Source: Micromonospora musae (lineage in GTDB: Bacteria; Actinomycetota; Actinomycetes; Mycobacteriales; Micromonosporaceae). Taken from it: a stretch of DNA of 64,000 nucleotides. The stretch covers positions 1-64,000 of the forward strand of contig NZ_RAZT01000011.1 of NCBI RefSeq assembly GCF_003626635.1, written 5' to 3'. A program made the position numbers and the translations under genes. Shown here piece by piece: positions 37,546 to 46,684 of this stretch; positions within the stretch are counted from its first letter, which is position 1; each line of letters opens with the position of its first letter. The notes beneath the pieces were generated by a model. It was given only the letters and a program-made list of their open reading frames with translations, had not been told where the DNA came from and did no database searches.

Positions 37546-38127
37546 TCAGGCCTGCCGGACGGCCTCGCCCTCGATCTCGATCTTGACCTTCTTGCCGACC
37601 AGCACGCCGCCGCCCTCGATCGCGACGTTCCAGGTCAGGCCGAACTCCTCGCGGTCGATCTCCGTCTTCGCCGAGAAGCCGAAGATGTCCTGGCCGTACG
37701 GGCTACGACCGACGCCCTCGAACTCGACGTGCAGCTCGACCTGGCGGGTCACGTCCTTGATGGTCAGCTCACCGAGGAGGACGAACTCGTTGCCGTGGCG
37801 GGACTTCACCCCGGTGCTGCGGAACTCCAGGGTCGGGAACTTCTCGACGTCGAGGAAGTCGCCGCTGCGGAGGTGACCGTCCCGGTCGGCCGTGCCGGTG
37901 TGGATGCTGCCAGCCTGGATGGTCGCGGTGACGGAGGACTGCATCGGGTCCTCGGCTACCGTGATGGTGGCGGCCGCCTCACCGAACTCGCCGCGCACCT
38001 TCGACACCATCATGTGACGGGCAACGAAGCCGACGCGCTTGTGTGCAGCGTCCAGCGCGTAGGTGCCGGGGGTGGGGATGGTGAGACCCTCCCACTGGCG
38101 GGTCGCGGCCTCGGTGCTGCTGGTCAT
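37546..38127 (-). CDS. YceI-family lipocalin-like protein
   Basis: The protein has 193 residues, with ATG 38127 preceded by GGAGGA; there is no signal peptide, so it is cytoplasmic. The YceI pattern is TYALDAAHKRVGFVARHMMVSKVRGEF, then TADRDGHLRSGDFLDVEKFPTLEFRS, then GELTIKDVTRQVELHVEF. YceI proteins bind polyprenoid lipids in an eight-stranded barrel and are often stress-induced. The adjacent divergent MarR gene is the likely regulator. A TTGACA/TATAGT pair about 50-75 bp upstream (spacing 19) is a candidate promoter. Confidence 0.92.
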   Translation of the reverse strand: MTSSTEAATRQWEGLTIPTPGTYALDAAHKRVGFVARHMMVSKVRGEFGEAAATITVAEDPMQSSVTATIQAGSIHTGTADRDGHLRSGDFLDVEKFPTLEFRSTGVKSRHGNEFVLLGELTIKDVTRQVELHVEFEGVGRSPYGQDIFGFSAKTEIDREEFGLTWNVAIEGGGVLVGKKVKIEIEGEAVRQA

Positions 38128-38226
38128 GGCGTTCCTCCGGATTTTGTTTAGTAGCCCAACCGCTGACGCAGCAACTATAGCCAGGTCAATATTCCCCGTG
38201 TCAAGAACTGATACGATGGATCGGTG

Positions 38227-38733
38227 ATGAACGTGTTCGACGCCCCCGGGATCACCGCCATCGGGCTCCTGTACGAGGTGCACGCCGCGCTGTCGACCCG
38301 GTTCGCCGCCCAGTTCGAGGAACACAAGCTCTCCACCGTCGAGTTCGAGGTGCTGACCCGCCTCGCCCGCTCGCCGCAGCACCAGCTCCGGATGACCGAC
38401 CTCGCCGCCCAGACCACCCTCTCCACCAGCGGTGTGACCCGGGTGATCGACCGGATGGAGCGCGACGGCCTGGTCACCCGCCGCGCCTGCCCCTCCGACC
38501 GGCGCAGCTCGTTCGCGGTGATCACCGCGGCCGGCCTGCAACGCCTGAACGAGGTGCTCCCCGGGCACCTGCGGATCATCGAGGAGTGGTTCACCGGCCA
38601 ACTCGACCCGGAATCGCTGCAGGCGCTGGTCGGCGCCCTCCGTCAGGTCCGCGACGCCGTACACCCCTGCGCGACCGCCGGGAGCGACAGCAAGTGCGAC
38701 GACGAGACGAAGGAGCCCGAGCCGGCGGCGTGA
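38227..38733 (+). CDS. MarR-family transcriptional regulator
   Basis: The protein has 168 residues from the ATG at 38227 (a GTG one codon earlier is also possible). The winged helix (about 45-110) has STVEFEVLTRLARSP, LRMTDLAAQTTLSTSGVTRVIDRME and GLVTRRACPSDRRSSFAVIT, with the DxR wing motif. The C-terminus is helical and has a Cys pair (HPCATAGSDSKC) that might respond to oxidation. A GATACGAT element ends about 8 bp before the start and no ribosome site is seen, so the mRNA may be leaderless. It probably controls the divergent YceI gene. Confidence 0.92.
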   Translation: MNVFDAPGITAIGLLYEVHAALSTRFAAQFEEHKLSTVEFEVLTRLARSPQHQLRMTDLAAQTTLSTSGVTRVIDRMERDGLVTRRACPSDRRSSFAVITAAGLQRLNEVLPGHLRIIEEWFTGQLDPESLQALVGALRQVRDAVHPCATAGSDSKCDDETKEPEPAA

Positions 38734-38804
38734 CGGTCGGCGACCGTACCGGCAGAAAGACCGGCAGAACTACCCGGGCCACCGGACACCGATTGCGAAA
38801 CCGG

Positions 38805-38818
38805 ACCAACCGGTTGGT
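38805..38818. repeat. Perfect 14-bp palindrome ACCAACCGGTTGGT
   Basis: It lies in the 239-bp gap between the convergent MarR and STAND-regulator genes. No U tract follows and the stem has no loop, so it is not an obvious terminator. It could be a protein-binding site or chance. Nothing else is apparent in this gap. Confidence 0.35.
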
Positions 38819-38972
38819 ACCCGCTGGCTAGTCTTCGGCTCAGCGGGGGATCACCGGGGGGTGACGGCGCGGGCGGAGAGCGAGGGGTTAGCAACAAAGG
38901 GGGCTGTTCGCCCGCGCCACCCCGACCCGGGCACGCGCTGCCGGCCGCCGGGCCCGCCACCGGATTCCCCGG

Positions 38973-41642
38973 TCACCGTGACGCCCGACCATCACGGTTC
39001 GCGGCCAACGCGTACAGCAGCTCCTCCTCGTGCGGCAACAGCCGGATGGCGCCCTCCCGACACACCAGCTCCAGCCGATCCAGCACAGCCGGATCACCGG
39101 TGCTGGAGGCGAGGCCGACCAGCGCCTCCACCGTGTCCCGACGGTCGTAGTCGTCCGCGCCCGCCTCGACGGCAGCGCTGAACCACTCCGCCGCCAACTC
39201 CCGGTCACCCTGGTGCAGCGCGAGGTTCCCCTCGACCAGCGCGCAGATGCCCGCCTCCGGATGCGGCCACCGCCAGCCGGCCTCCCGCGGGGCCATACCG
39301 GCCGTCGGAACGACAGATCGCTGCCGGGGCACGACCTGCTCCCCCGGTGGACGCAGCCGCAGCCGCATCGGGGCACAGGTACGGAGTTCGGCAAGCACCT
39401 CGGCGGCCTCGTCGGCCCGGCCGTCCTGGGCGAGCGCCAACCCGACCCGGCCGAGCACCCGGCGCCGGTGCCCCGGGTCACCCAGCTCCGCGAGCATCGC
39501 CAGCACCCGGTGCCCCTGGTCGATGGCGTCGCAGTACCGCCCCTCCAGCCGGGCGACCTCGGCCAGATTCGCCCGCGCGAGCACCCGCAGCCGCGGCTCC
39601 CCACACTGCGCGGCGATCCGGTCCACGGCGGCGAGCCGCCGCCGGGCCGCCGCCAGGTCGGCGAGGCGGACCTCGTGCCAGGCCAGGTTGTTCTGCGCCA
39701 CCGCCACGTCCCGGATCCGTCCGTGTCGCGTCGCCAACCGCAGCACCGCTTCGGCCTGCTCCCGGGCCTCCACCGGGCGACCGGTCCGGATCAGCAGACT
39801 GCCGAGAACGGTGCCGGCCGCGAGCTGTCCGGAGACGTCACCGGCGTTCCGGAACGCGGCCACTGCCGCGCGCCCCCCGGGTAGCTCCTCGTCGGCAGCC
39901 CCGTGCTCGGCGGCGAGCCGGGCCGCGCCGAGCGCCGCCCACGCCCGCAGCGCCGGCTCCGCATCGGCGGTACGCGGATCGGCCAGCAGCCTGCGCAGCC
40001 ACTGCCGACCGGCCACGTCCCGCCCCCGGAATCGCCACCACCGGGACAGCCCCGACGCGAGCCGCAGGGCGGTCAGCGGATCGTGGGTGGCGGCGTACGA
40101 CAAGGCGGAGCTGATGTCGCCGTTCAGGTCGTCGAGTCGGCGCACCGCATCGGTGAGGCGGGCGCCGACCAGATCGGGCACGGTCCGGGCGACCAGCCCG
40201 GCGATCACCGCGGCGTGCCGGCTGCGGATCCGCGCCAGCTCGCCAGTGCCTGCGGCCTGCTCGATGGCGAACTCACGGACCGCGTCGAGCAGGCGGAACC
40301 GCAACGGTCCGGGGCCGGATACGCTCAACAGGCCCAGCTCGACGAGCCGGTCCAGGACCGGAATGGGATCGATCGCCACCGTGCCGTCCGCGTCCGCGTC
40401 GCAGACGAGCATCTCCTCGGCCAAATCCACCGACCAGCGGTGACCGAACGCGGCGAGCCGCCGCAGCGCCAACCGCTCCTCGGGAGCGAGCAGCCGGTAG
40501 CTGGCCGCCACGGCATCCCGGAGCGTCACCGCCACCGACGGCCCGTACGGCTCCGCGCCACCCGGCTCCCAACCCCGGCTCTGCGTGCCCCGGTCCGGAG
40601 TGGCGAGATCGAGGACTCGGTCGCCGTATCTGTCGAGCAGCTCGGCCGGGTCGAGGATCCGGCCGCGCGCGGCCATCAGTTCGATGGCGAGCGGCAGACC
40701 GCCGAGGCGGCGTACGAGCGCGGCGATGGCCGGCAGCTCGGCGGGCACGGGCGGTTCGCGGCGCACCTGGGCGAGCCGCGCGAGAAAGAGTTCGACCGCC
40801 GGCCACCCGGTCAGCGCCGCGGGCCCGCCCACCTCCGCCTCCGCCGGCGGCACCTCGAGCGGGGTCACCGGCCACACCCGCTCCCCGGACAGCCCGACCG
40901 GATGCCGCCCGGTGACCAGCACCCGCAGTGACGGCACCGCGGCGATCAGGCGGTGCAGCACCTCGGCCACCGGACCCGGAGCGCGCTCGGCGGCGTCCAC
41001 CACGAGCAGCACCGGGCGGCCCGCCAGCCGGGCGACGAGCTCCGGCGCACGGCCCGCGCCGAGCACGGCCATCGAGGTGGCGAAGACGTCGTAGGCGTCC
41101 GACCCCTCGCCGATCAGCACCCCGGCGACTCCGGCGGGATGGCTCTCCGCCACCGCATGCCCCACGGTCAGCGCCAGCGCGGACTTGCCGACACCCGCCA
41201 GGCCGACGAGGCTCACCAGCCGGGGGCCCAGCTCGTCGGTGAGCATGGTGACCAGCTCGTCGACGTCCCGATCGCGACCGATCAACTCGACCGGCGGCGG
41301 AAGCGTCACCGCGAGTCCGGCTTCGCCGGGCCCGGATGCGGAGGGCTCCACCGGACCCGGGGACGGGTTGGCCGGTTCGCCGGTCGGGCCGCGAGCCGCG
41401 GCCAGAAAGGCCGTACGGGCCGCACCGGCGAGATCGAGCGCGCCGGCCAGCAGCTCGACGGTCGTCCGCTGGGGCCGGGAGGAGCGGCCCCGCTCCAGGT
41501 CACGCACCGTCCGCACGCCCACCCCCGCGCGGTCCGCCAACTCGGCCTGGGTGAGAGCGGCGGCCAGCCGGTGCCCACGCAGCAGTTCCGGCAGGGCGGC
41601 GCCGCCGTCCGGGTCGGGCGAGCGATCACGAGCCGGGGTCAC
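38973..41642 (-). CDS. STAND-type regulator: XRE helix-turn-helix, NB-ARC-like ATPase, TPR
   Basis: The protein has 889 residues with a GTG start at 41642. The N-terminal HTH (about 18-75) reads LRGHRLAAALTQAELADRAGVGVRTVRDLERGRSS. The NTPase domain (about 115-370) has Walker A GLAGVGKSALA, Walker B VLLVVDAAERAPG, sensor RVLVTGRHP and GLPLAIELMAARGR. A winged-helix/ARC2-like region and TPR-like helices (about 480-860) complete it. The arrangement is like AfsR-family regulators without the SARP domain. Ligand binding to the TPR region would permit ATP-driven oligomerisation and transcription control. The target is unknown; the leucine-catabolic cluster lies upstream on the same strand. Confidence 0.87.
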   Translation of the reverse strand: MTPARDRSPDPDGGAALPELLRGHRLAAALTQAELADRAGVGVRTVRDLERGRSSRPQRTTVELLAGALDLAGAARTAFLAAARGPTGEPANPSPGPVEPSASGPGEAGLAVTLPPPVELIGRDRDVDELVTMLTDELGPRLVSLVGLAGVGKSALALTVGHAVAESHPAGVAGVLIGEGSDAYDVFATSMAVLGAGRAPELVARLAGRPVLLVVDAAERAPGPVAEVLHRLIAAVPSLRVLVTGRHPVGLSGERVWPVTPLEVPPAEAEVGGPAALTGWPAVELFLARLAQVRREPPVPAELPAIAALVRRLGGLPLAIELMAARGRILDPAELLDRYGDRVLDLATPDRGTQSRGWEPGGAEPYGPSVAVTLRDAVAASYRLLAPEERLALRRLAAFGHRWSVDLAEEMLVCDADADGTVAIDPIPVLDRLVELGLLSVSGPGPLRFRLLDAVREFAIEQAAGTGELARIRSRHAAVIAGLVARTVPDLVGARLTDAVRRLDDLNGDISSALSYAATHDPLTALRLASGLSRWWRFRGRDVAGRQWLRRLLADPRTADAEPALRAWAALGAARLAAEHGAADEELPGGRAAVAAFRNAGDVSGQLAAGTVLGSLLIRTGRPVEAREQAEAVLRLATRHGRIRDVAVAQNNLAWHEVRLADLAAARRRLAAVDRIAAQCGEPRLRVLARANLAEVARLEGRYCDAIDQGHRVLAMLAELGDPGHRRRVLGRVGLALAQDGRADEAAEVLAELRTCAPMRLRLRPPGEQVVPRQRSVVPTAGMAPREAGWRWPHPEAGICALVEGNLALHQGDRELAAEWFSAAVEAGADDYDRRDTVEALVGLASSTGDPAVLDRLELVCREGAIRLLPHEEELLYALAANRDGRASR

Positions 41643-41809
41643 GGAGTGGAAGAGTACGGACCAGGTGCGATCCTCGGCAGCTCAGCGTCGGGCTGCCGAC
41701 GTTCGCCCGCCGAAATCCGACAGCAGTCGCCCGCCGCCCGCCTCGGCGGTCGGCGTCCACCGGTGGTCGGCTCTTCGCGGTCGGTGTCCCGCCGGCGCGG
41801 TCGGCGTCC

Positions 41810-42964
41810 TCAGAGGCCGAGGTCGCGAGCGATGATCATCCTCTGCACCTCGCTGGTGCCCTCACCGATCTCGAGGATCTTCGAATCCCGCCAGAACCGG
41901 GCCACCGGGTACTCGTTCATGAAGCCGTAGCCGCCGTGGATCTGGGTGGCCTCCCGGGCGTTGTCCACGGCGATCGTGCTGGCGTGCAGCTTGGCGATGG
42001 CGGCCTGCCGCTTGAACGGCTCGCCCGCGAGCATCCGCGCCGCGGCGTCGTAGTACGCCAGGCGGGCAATGTGCGTCTTCGCCTCCATGTCGGCGATCTT
42101 GAACTGGATCGCCTGGTAGTTCCCGATCGGCTGACCGAAGGCGTGCCGCTCCTTCGCGTACTTGATCGACTCGTCGACGCAGCCCTGGGCGAGGCCGACG
42201 GCGAGCGCCGCGATGGCGATCCGCCCCTCGTCGAGGATGCGCAGGAACTGGGCGAAGCCGCGGCCGCGCTCGCCGAGCAGGTTGCCCGCCGGCACCCGGC
42301 AGTCGTCGAAGGTCAGCTCGTGGGTGTCGGAGGCGTTCCACCCCACCTTCGAGTACGCCGGCGCGACGGTGAAGCCCGGCGTGCCCGAGGGCACGATGAT
42401 GGTCGAGAGCTCCTTCGAGCCGTCCGGCCGGGTACCGGTGACCGCGGTGACCGTGACCAGCGTGGTGATGTCGGTGCCGGAGTTGGTGATGAACGCCTTC
42501 GAGCCGTTGATCACCCACTCGTTCGTCGCCTCGTCGAGCACCGCCCGGGTCTGGGTGCCACCGGCGTCCGAACCGGTGCCCGGCTCGGTGAGGCCGAAGC
42601 CGGCCAGGGCCTCTCCGCTGAGCAGCTTCGGCAGCCACTGCGCCTGCTGATCAGCGGTACCGAACCGGTAGATCGGCATCGCGCCCAGCGAGATCGCGGC
42701 CTCCAGCGTGATGGCCACACTGGAGTCGACCCGGGCCAGCTCCTCCAGCGCGAGGCAGAGCGCGAAGTAGTCACCGCCCATCCCACCCTGCTCCTCGGGG
42801 AAGGGCAGGCCGAAGAGACCCATCTTGCCCATCTGCCGGATCACCTCGTACGGGAAGGTGTGCTTCTCGTAGTGCTCGGCGATGACCGGCGCGACCACCT
42901 CCCGCGCGAAGTCCCGCACGCTCTCCCGCAGCGCCTCTTGCTCCTCGGTGAGCCGGAAGTCCAT
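41810..42964 (-). CDS. Acyl-CoA dehydrogenase, probably isovaleryl-CoA type
   Basis: This FAD enzyme has 384 residues. Its signatures are GLTEPGTGSDAGG (acyl-CoA/FAD loop), NGSKAFITNSG, the second family signature QIHGGYGFMNEYPVARFWRDSKILEIGEGTSE, and a catalytic Glu expected in that last region. It introduces the alpha,beta double bond into a short branched acyl-CoA. The neighbours (carboxyltransferase, HMG-CoA lyase, biotin carboxylase) point to isovaleryl-CoA from leucine, but an isobutyryl or 2-methylbutyryl substrate is possible. It lies 66 bp downstream of the carboxyltransferase gene. Confidence 0.92.
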   Translation of the reverse strand: MDFRLTEEQEALRESVRDFAREVVAPVIAEHYEKHTFPYEVIRQMGKMGLFGLPFPEEQGGMGGDYFALCLALEELARVDSSVAITLEAAISLGAMPIYRFGTADQQAQWLPKLLSGEALAGFGLTEPGTGSDAGGTQTRAVLDEATNEWVINGSKAFITNSGTDITTLVTVTAVTGTRPDGSKELSTIIVPSGTPGFTVAPAYSKVGWNASDTHELTFDDCRVPAGNLLGERGRGFAQFLRILDEGRIAIAALAVGLAQGCVDESIKYAKERHAFGQPIGNYQAIQFKIADMEAKTHIARLAYYDAAARMLAGEPFKRQAAIAKLHASTIAVDNAREATQIHGGYGFMNEYPVARFWRDSKILEIGEGTSEVQRMIIARDLGL

Positions 42965-43030
42965 CTGGTTCCTCCTGTACGTACGGGCGCCGGGCGTTCG
43001 TGACGTCGCGGCGAACGCGGGAATGGTCGA

Positions 43031-44563
43031 TCAGACCGGGGTGACGCCGTGCCGGCGTCGGGAGAAGTGGCGGTCCTTGCCACGCGCCGCGGCGAACCGG
43101 CGGACCAGTTCGTCCCGCAGCTCGTACGGCTCGACGATCGCGTCCACCACCAGCTCGCTGGCGAGGCGGACGATGTCGATGTCGCGCTCGTACTCCTCGC
43201 GCTTCGCGGCGACGAAGTCGGCACGCTCCGCCTCGTCGGCGATCGCGGCGATCTTGTTGGCGTAGACGGCGTTCACCGCCGCCTCGGCGCCCATCACCGC
43301 GATCTTCGCGGTGGGGAGCGCGATCGTGGCGTCCGGCTCGAAGCCGGGGCCGGCCATCGCGTAGAGGCCCGCGCCGTACGCCTTGCGGACCACGACGCAG
43401 ATCTTCGGCACCGTCGCCTCGGAGATCGCGGTGATCATCTTGGCGCCGTGGCGGATGATGCCCTGCTTCTCCACCGCGCTGCCGACCATGAAACCGGGTA
43501 CGTCGGAGAGGAAGAGCAGCGGCACGTTGAACGCGTCGCAGAGCTGCACGAACCGGGTGGCCTTGTCGGCCGAGTCGACGAAGAGGACTCCGCCCTTGAA
43601 CATGGAGTTGTTGCCGACCACGCCGACGACCTCGCCGTTCAACCGGCCGAAGCCGATGGTCAGCTCCTTGGCCCAGAGCGCCTGGATCTCGAAGAAGGAA
43701 CCCTCGTCGAGCAGGCCCTTGACGTACCGCCGCATGTCGAACGCCTGCCGCTCGCTCGCCGGCACCAGCGCGGCGAGGTCGGCCTTCTCGGGCGCCGGCG
43801 CGGCCTCGGCGGTCGGCGGGTCCTGCGTCCAGTTCGCCGGCAGGTACGACAGGTAGCGCTTCACCACGTCGAGCGCCTCGGCGTCGGTCTTGCAGAGGAA
43901 GTGCCCGACGCCGGACTCGGTGCAGTGCACCTTCGCCCCGCCCATCGCCTCGAGGGTGGTCTTCTCGCCGGTGACCATCTCGACCATCCGGTCCGAGCCG
44001 AGATACATGCTGGCGTTGCCGTCGACCATGGCCACCACGTCACAGAACGCGGGGATGTACGCACCGCCGGCGGCGCTCGGCCCGAAGAGCGCGCAGACCT
44101 GCGGGATCGAGCCGGAGGCGCGGACCTGGTTCCAGAAGATCTTTCCGGCGCCGCGCCGGCCAGGGAAGAGCTCGACCTGGTCGGTGATCCGGGCGCCGGC
44201 CGAGTCGACCAGGTAGACCATCGGCACGGCGGTGGTGTACGCCCGCTCGATGATCCGGATGATCTTCTCGACCGTCCGGGCGCCCCAGCTGCCGGCCTTG
44301 ACCGTGGAGTCGTTCGCCATCAGGCAGACCCGCCGGCCGTCGATGGTGGCGGTGCCGGTGACCACCCCGTCGGCGGGGAGCCCGTCGGCGAGCGCGTTGG
44401 CGTAGAGGCCGTCCTCGACGAAGCTGCCCTCGTCGACCAGGAGCGCGACCCGTTCCCGGGCGAAGAGCTTGCCCTTTGCGGCGTTCGCCGCATGGTACTT
44501 GTCCGCCCCGCCGGCCTTGGCCCGCTTGCGCAGCTGCTCCAGTGCCTCACCGTCGAGCGTCAC
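43031..44563 (-). CDS. Acyl-CoA carboxylase beta subunit (methylcrotonyl-CoA carboxyltransferase)
   Basis: This 510-residue carboxyltransferase has two crotonase-like halves. The N half has VYLVDSAGARI and GPSAAGGAYIPAFCDVVAMV; the C half has LFLSDVPGFMVGSAVEKQGI, YGAGLYAMAGPGFEPDAT and AVMGAEAAVNAVY. It moves CO2 from biotin to 3-methylcrotonyl-CoA, the next step of leucine breakdown, as judged by resemblance to AccD1/MccB and by context. It begins with GTG. Its presumed partner, the biotin carboxylase at 46685, is separated from it by a snapalysin gene on the other strand and by HMG-CoA lyase. Confidence 0.92.
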   Translation of the reverse strand: MTLDGEALEQLRKRAKAGGADKYHAANAAKGKLFARERVALLVDEGSFVEDGLYANALADGLPADGVVTGTATIDGRRVCLMANDSTVKAGSWGARTVEKIIRIIERAYTTAVPMVYLVDSAGARITDQVELFPGRRGAGKIFWNQVRASGSIPQVCALFGPSAAGGAYIPAFCDVVAMVDGNASMYLGSDRMVEMVTGEKTTLEAMGGAKVHCTESGVGHFLCKTDAEALDVVKRYLSYLPANWTQDPPTAEAAPAPEKADLAALVPASERQAFDMRRYVKGLLDEGSFFEIQALWAKELTIGFGRLNGEVVGVVGNNSMFKGGVLFVDSADKATRFVQLCDAFNVPLLFLSDVPGFMVGSAVEKQGIIRHGAKMITAISEATVPKICVVVRKAYGAGLYAMAGPGFEPDATIALPTAKIAVMGAEAAVNAVYANKIAAIADEAERADFVAAKREEYERDIDIVRLASELVVDAIVEPYELRDELVRRFAAARGKDRHFSRRRHGVTPV

Positions 44564-44831
44564 GCCGACTCCCTCGCCGTACCGACCTGAACGATCGTTA
44601 GGTTAGCGCATCGCGGCCGCAGTGGACCACTCGACCGGCTGGCGGCGCCGGCCTGAGTTCGACAGCCGTGGGTCCGGCCCGGCCGGCGGCGCAGAGCCGA
44701 GTCGGACGGCCCCGCGCAATCCGAGCCGGACGGCCCCGCCCGACCGGAGCCGGACCGTGCAGGATATTGATATCTGCCTATCTCTATGGCTAGGCTCCTG
44801 GCACCCCACACCTTCCGGATTGGAGTGAGTG

Positions 44832-45401
44832 ATGACCTCACGAATCGGCCGAGTCGTGGCCGCGTCCGCAGCGACGGCGGTGGCCACCCTCGGCGTGACG
44901 GTGGCCAACCCGGCACCGGCCTCCGCCGCCATGACCATCTGCTACAACACCAGCCAGGCGGGGAGCTTCGCCGGCATCGCCGGCCAGGCCGCCTCGATCT
45001 GGAACAACGCCACGACGAACCTCACGCTCTCGGCGAACTGCGGCTCGAACCTCCGGATCTACCAGATCACCGGCGGTGGGTCGTACGCCATCCGGACCAG
45101 CCTCGGCAACGGCCGGGTCTACATCGACACGCAGCAGGCCCAGCAGTACAGCCCACTGCGGATCATGACCCACGAGATCGGGCACATCCTCGGCCTGCCG
45201 GACAACTACAACGGCAACTGCTCGCTGCTGATGTCCGGCGGCAGCGCCGGCACCAGCTGCACGAACCCGTATCCGAGCACGACCGAGGCGAACCGGGTCA
45301 GCAACCTCTTCGCCGGCACCCGGGCCGCCGAGCGGGCCGAGGGCAGCGGTAGCGCCGTCTTCCGCGACAGCTGGCCGGCCGTAGCCGCGACGGTCGGCTG
45401 A
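44832..45401 (+). CDS. Snapalysin-family secreted zinc metalloprotease (M7)
   Basis: The protein has 189 residues. ATG 44832 follows GGAG by 6 nt. It has a signal peptide (1-33, cleavage near ASAA) and a small protease domain. The zinc motif HEIGHILGLPDNY matches snapalysin's HExxHxxGLPDxY, where the Asp in the third position is the family's distinctive ligand. A likely Met-turn follows (LLMSGGSAGTSC), with paired Cys. Snapalysins are small extracellular proteases of streptomycetes, usually controlled by a LysR gene; none lies here, although a GATAT-TG-ATATC palindrome lies about 60 bp upstream (44763-44774). It interrupts a leucine-catabolic gene set. Confidence 0.93.
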   Translation: MTSRIGRVVAASAATAVATLGVTVANPAPASAAMTICYNTSQAGSFAGIAGQAASIWNNATTNLTLSANCGSNLRIYQITGGGSYAIRTSLGNGRVYIDTQQAQQYSPLRIMTHEIGHILGLPDNYNGNCSLLMSGGSAGTSCTNPYPSTTEANRVSNLFAGTRAAERAEGSGSAVFRDSWPAVAATVG

Positions 45402-45431
45402 CCGACCGGAGGGCCGGCACCGCGCCGGTTC

Positions 45432-45460
45432 GCAGGGGCCGGCGTCCTGCCGGCCCCTGC
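45432..45460 (+). terminator. Hairpin terminator after snapalysin gene
   Basis: GCAGGGGCCGG and CCGGCCCCTGC form an 11-bp stem with loop CGTCCTG, between the convergent snapalysin and HMG-CoA lyase genes. Confidence 0.75.
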
Positions 45461-45613
45461 TCCGTTCGGCGGCGAGCCCGGTCCGCCGGGTCAGGCCCTG
45501 CCTGGCTCTGTTGCGCAAGGCTCGCCCGAGCGAGCCGAGGCCCTGGCGGTCGCCCGCCGGTCGTCGCCCCCGGGCCAGCGCAGCCGGGCCGGGCCGGCCG
45601 CCGGCCCCGGGCT

Positions 45614-46525
45614 CTAACTCGCCAGGCGGGTACGCGGACCGGCGCGGAGCACGCCGGAGGGCAGTTGCCGGCCGACCAGGCGCTCGGCCAACTCGGCCAC
45701 CTCGACGAGGGCGTCCAGGTCGATGCCGGTGTCGATGCCCATGTCGTGCAACATGTGCACCGCCTCCTCGGTGGCGAGGTTGCCGCTCGCCCCCGGGGCG
45801 TACGGGCAGCCGCCCAGGCCACCGACGCTGGCGTCGAACTCGGTGACGCCCAGCTCCAGCGCGGTGAGCAGGTTCGCCAGGGCCGTGCCACGGGTGTTGT
45901 GGAAGTGCAGCAGCACCGGGACGTGGGCGTTGCGGTCGCGTACCGCCGTCAGCAGCTCCCGGACCCGGCGCGGCGTGCCCATCCCCGTGGTGTCGCCGAA
46001 GGCGACCCGGTCGGCCCCGTCCCGCACCACCCGGTCCACGATGCCGGCCACCCGCTGCGGGTCGATGTCCCCCTCGTACGGGCAGCCGAAGCTGGTCGCC
46101 ACGATCACCTCGGCTCGGGCACCCGCACCGTGCAGCAGGTCGATCAGCTCGGCGATGTCGTCGAGCGACTCCTCAGTCGAGCGGTTGACGTTGCGCCGGT
46201 TGTGCGTGTCGCTGGCCGAGACCACCACCTCGATCTCGGTGAACCCGGCGGCGAGCGCGCGCTGCGCCCCGCGCGTGTTCGGCACCAGCGCCGAGTAGCG
46301 CACCCCGTCGACGCGGTCGGCGCGCTGCCACACCTCGTCCGCGTCGGCCATCTGCGGAATCGCCTTCGGGTGCACGAAGGAGACCGCCTCGATCCGCTTC
46401 ACGCCGGTGCGGGAGAGCGCGTCGAGCAGACGTACCTTGGCGTCGGTCGGGATCGGATCCTCGTTCTGCAACCCGTCGCGGGGTCCGACCTCCCGGATCG
46501 ACACGGAGTTCGGCAGGCTCGTCAT
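45614..46525 (-). CDS. Hydroxymethylglutaryl-CoA lyase
   Basis: This 303-residue TIM-barrel enzyme has the start block EVGPRDGLQNE (catalytic Arg/Asp), the metal ligands in HFHNTRGTALAN, and the active-site signature GGLGGCPYAPGASGN with the catalytic Cys in the flexible loop. It splits HMG-CoA to acetyl-CoA and acetoacetate, the last step of leucine degradation. The intermediate enoyl-CoA hydratase is not visible in the window. A repeat palindrome separates it from the upstream biotin carboxylase gene, so co-transcription depends on whether that element terminates. Confidence 0.95.
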   Translation of the reverse strand: MTSLPNSVSIREVGPRDGLQNEDPIPTDAKVRLLDALSRTGVKRIEAVSFVHPKAIPQMADADEVWQRADRVDGVRYSALVPNTRGAQRALAAGFTEIEVVVSASDTHNRRNVNRSTEESLDDIAELIDLLHGAGARAEVIVATSFGCPYEGDIDPQRVAGIVDRVVRDGADRVAFGDTTGMGTPRRVRELLTAVRDRNAHVPVLLHFHNTRGTALANLLTALELGVTEFDASVGGLGGCPYAPGASGNLATEEAVHMLHDMGIDTGIDLDALVEVAELAERLVGRQLPSGVLRAGPRTRLAS

Positions 46526-46595
46526 AAGGGGTCACCTCACTGTGACGCGGTACTGGTCCTGGTCCCCCCAGCATGTCACCCCACCCGCCGGACGA

Positions 46596-46657
46596 CGTTG
46601 ATCAAGAGGTTTGCGTCAGACGGAGCCGGAATCCCGACGCAAATCTCTTGATCAACG
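46596..46657. repeat. Intergenic palindrome, copy 1 (GTTGATCAAGAG family)
   Basis: Two 22-bp arms, built around GTTGATCAAGAGGTTTGCGT and its complement with one mismatch, flank an 18-nt loop. A second copy with the same arms but a different loop lies at 48107-48166. The conserved arms, variable loop and AT-richer content mark a dispersed repeat (REP/MITE-like) rather than an ordinary terminator. Confidence 0.85.
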
Positions 46658-46684
46658 AGAGCTGGGCAGAAGGAGCGGGCGGGG

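Noticed and set aside
38128-38226. MarR operator between YceI and MarR
   Set aside because: The gap contains promoter-like elements but no clear inverted repeat of the kind MarR proteins use, so no site is called.
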